Assembly: GCA_964453985.1 (NCBI GenBank)
Contig: CAYVQB010000031.1
Coordinates: 1-12,116, forward strand
DNA: 12,116 nt
Direction of reading: 5' to 3'
Origin: CAYVQB01 sp964453985
Lineage (GTDB): Bacteria; Babelota; Babeliae; Babelales; UASB340
In this document: positions 1-6,500 of the stretch, piece by piece
Position numbering within the stretch: position 1 is the stretch's first letter
How the letters are laid out: the number at the start of each line of letters is the position of its first letter
Position numbers and translations under genes: made by a program
Notes under the pieces: model-generated
What the model was told of the DNA's origin: nothing
Database searches by the model: none
What the model saw: only the letters and a program-made list of their open reading frames with translations

Positions 1-1
1 T

Positions 2-77
2 GCTGGCATAGCTCAGTTGGTAGAGCAGCTGATTTGTAATCAGCAGGTCGCTGGTTCGAATCCAGTTGCCAGCTCCA
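2..77 (+). tRNA. tRNA-Thr (anticodon TGT)
   Basis: This is a complete 76-nt cloverleaf. The acceptor stem GCTGGCA (2-8) pairs with TGCCAGC (67-73). The D arm starts with GCTC at 11. The anticodon stem GCTGA/TCAGC encloses loop TTTGTAA, giving anticodon TGT at 35-37, which reads ACA and related Thr codons. The T arm is CTGG-TTCGAAT-CCAG. CCA is encoded at 75-77. G1-C72 and C2-G71, known threonine identity pairs, are present; the discriminator base is U73 rather than the A73 of E. coli Thr tRNAs. It lies 20 nt upstream of a second Thr tRNA and is probably co-transcribed with it. Its promoter would lie outside the window. Confidence 0.97.
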
Positions 78-97
78 GTTAATTAAGATAGGTGAGG

Positions 98-173
98 GCC
101 CACGTAGCTCAGTTGGTAGAGCACTTCCTTGGTAAGGGAGAGGTCACCGGTTCAAAGCCGGTCGCGGGCTCCA
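98..173 (+). tRNA. tRNA-Thr (anticodon GGT)
   Basis: This is a complete 76-nt cloverleaf with anticodon GGT at 131-133 (loop TTGGTAA, stem CTTCC/GGGAG with one T-G wobble), reading ACC/ACU. The acceptor strands are GCCCACG (98-104) and CGCGGGC (163-169). They pair at six of seven positions, with an A-C mismatch at 102/165 (tRNA positions 5:68). The T arm is ACCGG-TTCAAAG-CCGGT, and CCA is encoded at 171-173. G1-C72, C2-G71 and U73 match the neighbouring Thr tRNA. In many bacteria a Thr(GGT) tRNA sits just before tuf; here rpmG follows after only 26 nt. Confidence 0.96.
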
Positions 174-199
174 TTTGAATTTTAGGGAAAGTTAAAGAT

Positions 200-358
200 A
201 TGGCAAAAGCTAGAATAGTTATACATCTTGAATGTAAGGAATGTAAATCCCGAAATTACGGGAAAAGAGTTTCCAAAAAGAGACAATTTGGAAAATTAAA
301 CTTAAGCAAATATTGTTCTAAGTGTAGATCACACAAGGAACACAGGGAGACTAAGTAG
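200..358 (+). CDS. rpmG: 50S ribosomal protein L33 (bL33), zinc-binding form
   Basis: This 52-residue protein begins MAKARIVIHLECKECKSRNY and ends HKEHRETK, the typical length and ends of bL33, a small protein of the large subunit near the E-site tRNA. Both CxxC pairs (Cys12/Cys15 and Cys39/Cys42) are intact, so this is the zinc-binding (C+) version rather than the Cys-less paralogue. The ATG start fits the family's MAK N-terminus; the upstream Shine-Dalgarno is weak (AGGG around 184-187). It lies 26 nt after a tRNA-Thr, and its TAG stop is only 2 nt before tRNA-Trp, so it must be translated from a transcript also processed for tRNAs. The rpmG / tRNA-Trp / secE order is common in bacteria and supports the call. 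Confidence 0.95.
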   Translation: MAKARIVIHLECKECKSRNYGKRVSKKRQFGKLNLSKYCSKCRSHKEHRETK

Positions 359-360
359 GA

Positions 361-436
361 AGGCCAGTGGCTCAATTGGTAGAGCAGCAGACTCCAAATC
401 TGCTGGTTGGGGGTTCGAGTCCCTCCTGGCCTGCCA
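361..436 (+). tRNA. tRNA-Trp (anticodon CCA)
   Basis: This is a complete 76-nt cloverleaf. The acceptor AGGCCAG (361-367) pairs perfectly with CTGGCCT (426-432). The anticodon stem GCAGA/TCTGC holds loop CTCCAAA, giving anticodon CCA at 394-396. The T arm is GGGG-TTCGAGT-CCCT. The discriminator is G73, the normal Trp identity base, and CCA is encoded at 434-436. It is placed between rpmG and secE, its usual position in many bacterial genomes. An open frame upstream of secE runs back into this tRNA and should not be taken as coding. Confidence 0.97.
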
Positions 437-472
437 TTTATCTGGTTGCTAGATTTAGAATTGAGGGATATA

Positions 473-658
473 ATGAATAAGGTTCTTGCTTTTTTGAATG
501 AGGTTAAAGCTGAAATACATAAGATAACCTGGCCAAGCAAAGACGAATTGATAGGTGCTACAATTATAGTTTGCTTTCTGACTATAGTGTTTGCAATTCT
601 TTTGGGTGGCATGGACGCTGTTATCAGTATGTTTATAAAGAAACTCATCAGCTTTTAG
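473..658 (+). CDS. secE: Preprotein translocase subunit SecE
   Basis: This 61-residue protein is the short, single-membrane-span form of SecE (the E. coli protein is longer, with three spans). SecE clamps the SecY channel in the inner membrane. Residues ~5-25 form the amphipathic cytoplasmic helix with the family signature, here VKAEIHKITWPSKDEL. Residues ~26-50 are one hydrophobic transmembrane helix, followed by a short basic tail. I chose the ATG at 473 because GAGGG (463-467) lies 5 nt upstream. The frame is open farther back to 407, but that would begin inside tRNA-Trp and add non-SecE sequence. nusG follows after 37 nt, the standard secE-nusG pairing. Confidence 0.95.
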   Translation: MNKVLAFLNEVKAEIHKITWPSKDELIGATIIVCFLTIVFAILLGGMDAVISMFIKKLISF

Positions 659-695
659 GGATTTTTTAATTTCGCAGTAAATTTACGGTTGGATA

Positions 696-1223
696 ATGAA
701 ACGTTGGTATGTAATACAGGTTTATACAGGTTTTGAAGATATTGTTAGGGCGGATCTAGTAAAGCGCATTGAAGAAGAAGATGTGCAAGATTTGTTTGGA
801 GAAGTTCTAGTTCCTTCTAGTGAGGTCGTGAGTTTGTTTGCGGCTGATGATGATGCCAAGGATAAAAAGGAAAAGATTTTTCCTGGCTATCTCCTTGTGC
901 AGCTGGAATTGAATGGCGAATCTTTCCGTGTTGTAGCTTCAACACCAAGAGTTTCTAGGTTTTTGGGAGGCAGAAATCCTGTATCCCTTTCAGATAAAGA
1001 AGTCGAACGTATTTTTGCTCAGATGAGTGGAAAACTTCCAGTATCTACCCAGGAAGAGATGTATTCTGTGGGTAATGAAGTGCATATTTCTTCAGGACCG
1101 TTTTCGGGTTTTGTTGGAATTGTCGACAAGGTTGATGAAGAGCGAGAAAAGCTTACTGTTATGGTAAGTATTTTTGGTAGGCTTACCCCTGTTGAATTGG
1201 GGTTTGATCAGGTTAAAAGATAA
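696..1223 (+). CDS. nusG: Transcription termination/antitermination factor NusG
   Basis: NusG is the universal elongation factor that binds the RNA polymerase clamp and contacts Rho or ribosomal protein S10. The 175-aa length is usual. Residues 1-~110 form the NGN domain (RWYVIQVYTGFE at the start, IFPGYLLVQL at 61-70, RFLGG at 88-92). Residues ~125-175 form the KOW domain with the signature SGPFSGFVGIVDKVDEE and the ending IFGRLTPVELGFDQVKR. The stretch between the NGN strands (residues ~47-60) is rich in Asp/Lys but is not a large insertion. The Shine-Dalgarno is weak. The stop is a tandem TAA-TAG. rplK follows after 30 nt. Confidence 0.97.
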   Translation: MKRWYVIQVYTGFEDIVRADLVKRIEEEDVQDLFGEVLVPSSEVVSLFAADDDAKDKKEKIFPGYLLVQLELNGESFRVVASTPRVSRFLGGRNPVSLSDKEVERIFAQMSGKLPVSTQEEMYSVGNEVHISSGPFSGFVGIVDKVDEEREKLTVMVSIFGRLTPVELGFDQVKR

Positions 1224-1253
1224 TAGTGCACTTAATTAAATTAGGTTTAAGTT

Positions 1254-1679
1254 ATGGCAAAAAAAATTAAAGCTAGCGTAAAAATGATGCTACAGGGTGG
1301 TGCTGCAACTCCAGCTCCTCCAGTAGGTTCATCCTTAGGTCAGCACGGTGTCAGTATTATGGATTTTTGTAAGAAATTCAATGCTGCTACTTCTAAGCGT
1401 AAGGGTGAAACTGTTCCTGTTTTTATAACTATATATACAGACCGGACTTTTGATTTCATATTAAAGACTCCTCCGGTATCTGAATTGATTCGTAAAAGGG
1501 CAAACGTGAAAAAAGGTTCTAGTAATCCTGGCAAAGATGTTGCTGGTGTTATTAATAGAACTGCAATAGAAGAAATTGCAAAGATTAAGATGCCTGATCT
1601 TAATGCTTTTAATATGGAAGCTGCAAAAAAGATCATAGAAGGTAGTGCTAGAAGCATGGGGCTTGATGTCGTTGATTAA
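1254..1679 (+). CDS. rplK: 50S ribosomal protein L11 (uL11)
   Basis: L11 binds the GTPase-associated region of 23S rRNA and, with L10 and L7/L12, forms the stalk that factors contact. The 141-aa length is typical. The N-terminal domain (1-~70) has ATPAPPVGSSLGQHGVSIMDFCKKFNA. The C-terminal RNA-binding domain has LKTPPVSELIRK, the KMPDLNA motif and ends EGSARSMGLDVVD. In most bacteria the N-terminal motif is APPVGPALGQHG; here the third proline (position 26) is Ser, and the preceding basic residue in AGK(A/N)xPAPP is Ala. The ATG start gives the family's MAKK N-terminus. It sits between nusG and rplA as expected. Confidence 0.97.
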   Translation: MAKKIKASVKMMLQGGAATPAPPVGSSLGQHGVSIMDFCKKFNAATSKRKGETVPVFITIYTDRTFDFILKTPPVSELIRKRANVKKGSSNPGKDVAGVINRTAIEEIAKIKMPDLNAFNMEAAKKIIEGSARSMGLDVVD

Positions 1680-1708
1680 TTTGGTAATTACTTGAATTGG
1701 ATTTTGCA

Positions 1709-2401
1709 ATGAGCAAGATTGGTAAAAAACATAAAAAAGTAGAAGATTTATTAGAGTCTACAGATATTACAAATGCTAAGTCAGCCTTAGAATTTGTAAT
1801 TAAAAATGCACATACTAAATTTGATGAATCGGTTGATGTAGATTTAGTTTTAGGAATAGATCCTTCTAAAGGTGAACAGACCGTTAGAGGTTCAGTATTA
1901 CTTCCTAATGGCACAGGCAAAACTGTTCGAATTCTTGTTTTTGCTAAAGGTGATCATGAGCAGACAGCTAAAGATGCAGGTGCTGATTTTGTTGGTGCTG
2001 ATGATCTAATTGAAAAAGTTCAGGGTGGTTGGACCGGTTTTGATGTTGCAGTAGCTACTCCAGATCTAATGGGTATGGTTGGTAAGGTTGCTAAAATTTT
2101 AGGACCAAAAGGTTTATTGCCTAACAAGAAAATTGGAACGGTTACTTTTGATGTAGCAACTATCGTTTCTGACCTAAAAAAAGGTCGAGTATCTTATCGA
2201 AATGATAAAGGCGGCGTTGTACATGCTCCTTTTGGTAAGATTTCTTTTAAAGAGGATAAGTTGTTGGAAAATCTTACAGCATTAGTTCATGCGGTTAGAT
2301 TGAGCAAGCCTCCTACGTCTAAAGGTAAGTTTATTAAGAAAATTGTGATTTCATCTACTATGGGGGTAGGTGTAGCTTTAAATCCTGATGAAATTGTTTA
2401 A
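1709..2401 (+). CDS. rplA: 50S ribosomal protein L1 (uL1)
   Basis: L1 forms the mobile stalk at the ribosomal E site and in many bacteria represses its own operon. The protein is 230 aa, the usual length. The family pattern is at residues ~129-143 (ILGPKGLLPNKKIGT). Other recognisable parts are TVRGSVLLPNGTGK (58-71), the second-domain segment KKGRVSYRNDKGG (157-169), and SSTMGVGV near the end, where SSTMGPG is usual. I chose the ATG at 1709 (MSKIGKKHKK, GGA at 1699-1701, 7-nt spacer) over an in-frame TTG at 1697, because L1 proteins begin with a short basic stretch of this kind. It lies 29 nt after rplK. Confidence 0.96.
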   Translation: MSKIGKKHKKVEDLLESTDITNAKSALEFVIKNAHTKFDESVDVDLVLGIDPSKGEQTVRGSVLLPNGTGKTVRILVFAKGDHEQTAKDAGADFVGADDLIEKVQGGWTGFDVAVATPDLMGMVGKVAKILGPKGLLPNKKIGTVTFDVATIVSDLKKGRVSYRNDKGGVVHAPFGKISFKEDKLLENLTALVHAVRLSKPPTSKGKFIKKIVISSTMGVGVALNPDEIV

Positions 2402-2428
2402 AGTGGTGTATAAGAAAAGGTATTCAAG

Positions 2429-2953
2429 ATGAATCGTCAACAAAAAGAGGCTGTTGTTAGTGATGTGAAAAAGTTGTTTTCAGATGCTCAAGCAGCTTTT
2501 TTGGTCGGTTACAAGGGGATTGATGTTGCAAGCCTAGAAGCTTTACGTAAGGATTTACGTGAAATAGGTGGTCAATTTAAGGTCACAAAAGCTCGATTGA
2601 TGAGAATAGCTGTCAAGGATGTTGATGCAATCCAAGGCTTTTACGACCAACTTAAAGATCAAGTAGGGCTAGTTTTAGCAAATGAAGAAGTTCCTTCTGT
2701 TGCTAAAGCGTTAGTGAAGTTTTCTAAGGGTAATAAAGCATTAAGAATAGTATCAGGTTATTTTGAATCAAAGGTGATTTCTGATGCTGATATTAATTTC
2801 TTGGCTAATCTGCCTTCAAGAGAAGTCTTGTTGTCGCAGCTTCTAGGAACTATCCAGGGTCCTACCAGTAAGTTGGCTATGCTTTTGAATATGATGATAA
2901 TCCGCTTGCTATATGTTTTAAAACAGGTTTCAGAGAAACAACAAAACGTTTAG
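2429..2953 (+). CDS. rplJ: 50S ribosomal protein L10 (uL10)
   Basis: L10 anchors L7/L12 dimers to the base of the ribosomal stalk. The protein is 174 aa, close to the usual size. The N-terminal RNA-binding domain begins MNRQQKEAVVSDVKKLFSDA and includes GYKGIDVASLEALRKDLRE and the KVTKARLM motif. The LPSREVLLSQLLGTIQGP segment (~127-146) is characteristic. The C-terminal helix (~147-172) is where L7/L12 N-termini bind; its length resembles the E. coli form, so two L7/L12 dimers would be my guess. AAAAGG at 2415-2420 lies 8 nt before the ATG. Only 27 nt separate it from rplA, too little for a full L10 leader of the E. coli type. Confidence 0.96.
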   Translation: MNRQQKEAVVSDVKKLFSDAQAAFLVGYKGIDVASLEALRKDLREIGGQFKVTKARLMRIAVKDVDAIQGFYDQLKDQVGLVLANEEVPSVAKALVKFSKGNKALRIVSGYFESKVISDADINFLANLPSREVLLSQLLGTIQGPTSKLAMLLNMMIIRLLYVLKQVSEKQQNV

Positions 2954-2967
2954 TTTTTATAGTTAAT

Positions 2968-2996
2968 TAGTTATTTGTTTAGTTTATTTATATAAT
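2968..2996 (+). promoter_or_regulatory. Possible weak internal promoter before rplL
   Basis: The 61-nt gap between rplJ and rplL is very AT-rich and contains a perfect TATAAT at 2991-2996. A poor -35 match (TAGTTA, 2968-2973) lies 17 nt upstream. A transcript from here would start near 3003, just before the rplL Shine-Dalgarno (GAGG, 3006-3009). L7/L12 is needed in several copies per ribosome, so extra expression is plausible. A TATAAT in such AT-rich DNA can easily arise by chance, however. Confidence 0.22.
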
Positions 2997-3014
2997 TTTA
3001 TACGTGAGGTTCTA

Positions 3015-3395
3015 ATGTCAACAACGAATATTGCTGGAATCATTGAGAAAATAGAAAAAATGTCTCTTTTGGAAGTTGCTGAATTGGTAAAGGCATTGGA
3101 AGAGAAATTTGGCGTTTCTGCATCAATGCCAGTTGCAGCAGCCGGCCCAGCTCCAGCATCAGATGCTCAACCAGCAGAAGAAAAAACAGAATTCAAAGTT
3201 ACCTTAAAAGATATTGGTAGCGAAAAAATTAAAGTAATTAAAGCTTTAAGATCTGTTACTTCTTTGGCATTAAAGGAAGCAAAAGATATGGCAGAATCAG
3301 CCCCTGCGGTTGTTGCTGAAGCTGCAAATAAAGAAGATGCTAATAAGATCAAGGATGCCTTAGAAGCCGCTGGCGCAAAGGTTGAATTGTCTTAA
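3015..3395 (+). CDS. rplL: 50S ribosomal protein L7/L12 (bL12)
   Basis: L7/L12 is the multicopy stalk protein that recruits and stimulates the translational GTPases. At 126 aa it has the normal three-part build. Residues 1-~33 are the dimerising, L10-binding domain (IIEKIEKMSLLEVAELVKALEEKFGV). Residues ~35-57 are an Ala/Pro-rich flexible hinge. Residues ~59-126 are the globular factor-binding domain (EFKVTLKDIG...IKVIKALR...ALKEAKDMAESAP...AAGAKVELS). The usual GLGLKEAK core is SLALKEAK (83-90), with both glycines lost. GAGG at 3006-3009 lies 5 nt from the ATG. It is followed by the longest gap in the window before rpoB. Confidence 0.97.
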   Translation: MSTTNIAGIIEKIEKMSLLEVAELVKALEEKFGVSASMPVAAAGPAPASDAQPAEEKTEFKVTLKDIGSEKIKVIKALRSVTSLALKEAKDMAESAPAVVAEAANKEDANKIKDALEAAGAKVELS

Positions 3396-3429
3396 ATAGA
3401 CAAAACTTAAAGAAATATAAAAAAAATAA

Positions 3430-3478
3430 GGTTAACTTTTTAAATATTTAATTTTTTACTATATTTAAAAGGTTAACC
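3430..3478 (+). promoter_or_regulatory. Long inverted repeat between rplL and rpoB (candidate attenuator or RNase III site)
   Basis: The arm GGTTAACTTTTTAAATAT (3430-3447) and the arm ATATTTAAAAGGTTAACC (3461-3478) can form an 18-bp RNA stem with one G-U pair and a 13-nt loop. It lies in the 174-nt gap (3396-3569), the only sizeable non-coding stretch here. The stem is A/U-rich in the middle, with a GC-containing foot. It is followed by TTTCGTTTCTTTT, not a clean U run, so it is not a textbook terminator. E. coli has an attenuator and an RNase III site at this position, which lowers rpoBC expression relative to the ribosomal genes; a similar role is my inference. The rest of the gap holds only AT-rich sequence and a purine run (AGGGGGAG, 3503-3510) with no start codon after it. 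Confidence 0.6.
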
Positions 3479-3569
3479 CTTTCGTTTCTTTTGTGGTTGT
3501 GTAGGGGGAGACGTAAATTTTAGTTTTAAAAAAACATAATTAAAATTAATATGCCTTGGGAGCTGCTGA

Positions 3570-6500
3570 ATGTCTCAAATTCAAACTGGAAAAGGTGCTT
3601 TAAGAAAATCTTTTGGTAAGATCAAGGAGGTTGTTAGTCTACCAAACCTCATAGAAATACAATCTAAGTCTTTCAATGATTTTGTCCAACTTGATTCTTT
3701 GCCTTCTGAACGAAAAAATTTTGGTCTAGAAAAAGTATTGAAAGATACTTTTCCTATAGAGCATAATGATCGTATTTCCTTAGAATATGTAAGCTACGAG
3801 TTGGGTGATTGGGGATGTACCTGTGGAAATCTCACAGGGATTACTAACCGTTACTCATGGAAGTGTTCTGCTTGTAAAAAAGCTGGTTGTAGTAAATTAA
3901 TAGATCATATATGTACGAATTGCGGGCAAGAAACAGCAGCTTATATCGTATGTAAAAAATGTTTCTCAAGAGTGGGCGTAAAAACTGCTATAACTGTTGA
4001 TGAAAGTCGCTATAGTGGCAAAACTTATTCAATGCCATTAAAAGTTAAAATGCAGCTTATTACTTGGGATATAGATGTAGATACCGCGTCTAGGGTTGTA
4101 AGAGAGATAAAAGAACAGGAAGTGTTTTTTTGTGATCTTCCTATCATGGTCGATTTATATGAGGATGAGAGCGGTATTTATAAGCTAGGAAGCAATGGAA
4201 CCTTCGTTATAAACGGGGTTGATAGGGTAGTTGTTAGTCAAATGCATAGAGCTCCCGGTGTCATGTTTTCTGTAAGCAGAAAAATCAAAGACTTTAGGGG
4301 GCAAGCTTGTCATATAGCTAGAATCATTCCAAGTAGAGGTTCTTGGCTAGATTTTGAATTTGATCAAAACGATGTTCTCTATGTTCGTATAGATAAAAAG
4401 AAAAAGATTTTAGTTACAACTTTTCTACAAGCATTGGGTATAGATAAAGATAAAATCTTGCCTATGTTTTATGACTTTGAAACTATTCAAATTAAAAGTG
4501 GTAAATTTAGCCGAAAAGTTAATAACGGTTTAGTTGGTCAAAGACTAGAAATTGGTGCTCTTCCAAAAAATGTTGAGTCGGAGTTTACTATCGGTCAACG
4601 TTTTTCTAAAAGTTTAATCGAGAAGCTTTTAAAAGAAGGTGTGAAAGATCTTTTTGTTAGGAAAGCTAGCCTTATCAATAGGATTCTAGCTGAAGATGTT
4701 TTTGATACTGATACGGGTGAGATCGTTGCTCAGCAGGGCACAATTTTAACCGAAGAATTAGTTGATCAGGTCGCCTTATTGAAAAATAATTCAATGAGCA
4801 TAATTCATTCTTCCGGTTATGTTTTGCAATCATCTATAGCTTTATCTTTTGCTCAGGATCATGCAAACAATAGACAAGAAGCTCTCAAAGACGTTTATTC
4901 TAAATTAAGACCAGGGGATGTTCCTTCCGCGAAAATTATGGAAGAATACTTGGATAATCTTTTTTATAATTCACGTTTTTACGACCTAACAATTGTTGGT
5001 CGAATTCGCTGCAATAGAAAACTTGGTCTTGATATTGATCAATCTAATACACAGTTAACACAAGAAGATATAGTTGCAGCTATAAAGTATTTAGTAGGTT
5101 TGAAAGAGCGAGGAGAAGGTGAATTAGACGATATTGATCACCTTGGAAATAGAGCGGTTAGATTGGTTGGCGAATTGCTACAGGGTCAGCTTTATTCAGG
5201 TTTAACTCGCATTGAAAGAATAATTAAAGAGCGTTTTAGATTGCAGGATAACTATGCAGTTTTAATGCCTTATGATTTCTTAAATGTAAAGCCTTTGGCT
5301 GCAGTATTAAGAGAGTTCTTTGGAACTGGGCAATTATCACAGTTTATGGACCAAACTAATCCCTTAGCTGAGATGGCGCACAAAAGACGATTGTCTGCTC
5401 TTGGGCCCGGAGGTATTACAAGGGAAAGAGCGACTTTTGAAGTTCGTGACGTTCATACTTCTCACTATGGAAGAATTTGTCCTATTGAAACTCCTGAAGG
5501 TCAAAACATTGGCTTGATATCTTCTCTTGCAACTTATGCAAGAGTTAATGAGCTTGGTTTTATTCAGACGCCTTACAGACCGGTTATAAAAAATGTTGTT
5601 CAGGATGAAGTTGTTTATATGGATGCCTATCAAGAGATCGGTAAACGTGTTGCTCAGGCGGCTATACCTATAAATAAAGAAGGGCATATAACTAAAAAAG
5701 ATCTTTTAATTAGGCAAGATGGTAACTTGATTACTGTTCCTGTTGAAGATGTAGATTTTGTTGATGCTTCTCCCCGCCAATTGGTTTCTGTTCCGACAGC
5801 ATTAATTCCATTCTTAGAGCATGATGATGCTAACAGAGCGTTGATGGGATCTAATATGCAACGACAGGCTGTTCCTATTATTAAGTGTCAGAGTCCTATT
5901 ATTGGAACTGGTATGGAAAAAGAAATAGGATCAACGCAAGGTACTTCTCTTCTTGTTAGAAATGCAGGCGTCGTCGAATATGTCTCTGCAGATAAGATAG
6001 TGGTTCGCTTATATGACAATGCTAGGGATGAACACAAATGGTTCTCAAAACCTGTTGATATCTATGCTCTCAAGAAATTTGCAAGATCCAGTCATAATAC
6101 ATGGATTCACTATGTATCTAATGTAAAAGTTGGAGCCAAAGTTGAAGTAAATGATGTTTTGGCATGTGGTGCTGCAACTGTTAATGGAGAATTAGCTTTA
6201 GGTAGTAACGTTCTTGTCGCTTTCATGCCTTGGCATGGCTACAATTTTGAGGATGCTATAGTTCTTAGCAAGCGCCTTGTTGCTGAAGATGTCTTTACTT
6301 CTGTTCACGTGGAAGAATTTGTTGTAGAGGCTCGTGATACAAAGCTTGGAGCAGAAGAGATTACTCGAGATATTCCTAATATTGGTGAAAAGGACTTGGA
6401 AGCTCTTGACGAAGACGGTGTCGTCCGTGTTGGTACAAGGGTAAGGCCTGGAGCTATTTTAGTTGGTAAGGTAACTCTTAAGGGTGACGTTCAAGTATCT

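Noticed and set aside
407..472. In-frame extension of secE upstream to 407
   Set aside because: It starts inside tRNA-Trp, encodes nothing SecE-like, and the ATG at 473 has a good Shine-Dalgarno.
256..648. 130-codon open frame on the minus strand
   Set aside because: It runs antisense to rpmG, tRNA-Trp and secE, and its middle is the reverse complement of a tRNA; no family resemblance.
3491..3519. Possible rpoB promoter TTGTGG-17 nt-TAAATT
   Set aside because: Only 3/6 and 4/6 matches to the sigma-70 boxes in very AT-rich DNA; not distinguishable from chance.
3515..3547. Weak inverted repeat AATTTTA / TAAAATT before rpoB
   Set aside because: Seven A/T pairs with a long loop in an AT-rich stretch; too weak to call.
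3551..3622. Short open frame from ATG at 3551 overlapping the rpoB start
   Set aside because: About 23 codons, no Shine-Dalgarno of its own, and its sequence is the rpoB start region in another frame.
5322..5414. Possible rifampicin-resistance changes in the RpoB Rif region
   Set aside because: The main resistance positions (equivalents of Q513, D516, H526, S531) are wild type; the changes equivalent to N518T and S522A alone are not enough for a resistance call.
5364..5687. Minus-strand open frame inside rpoB, and similar ones inside rplK, rplA, rplL and rpoC
   Set aside because: All are antisense shadows of strongly conserved genes, without ribosome binding sites or recognisable proteins.
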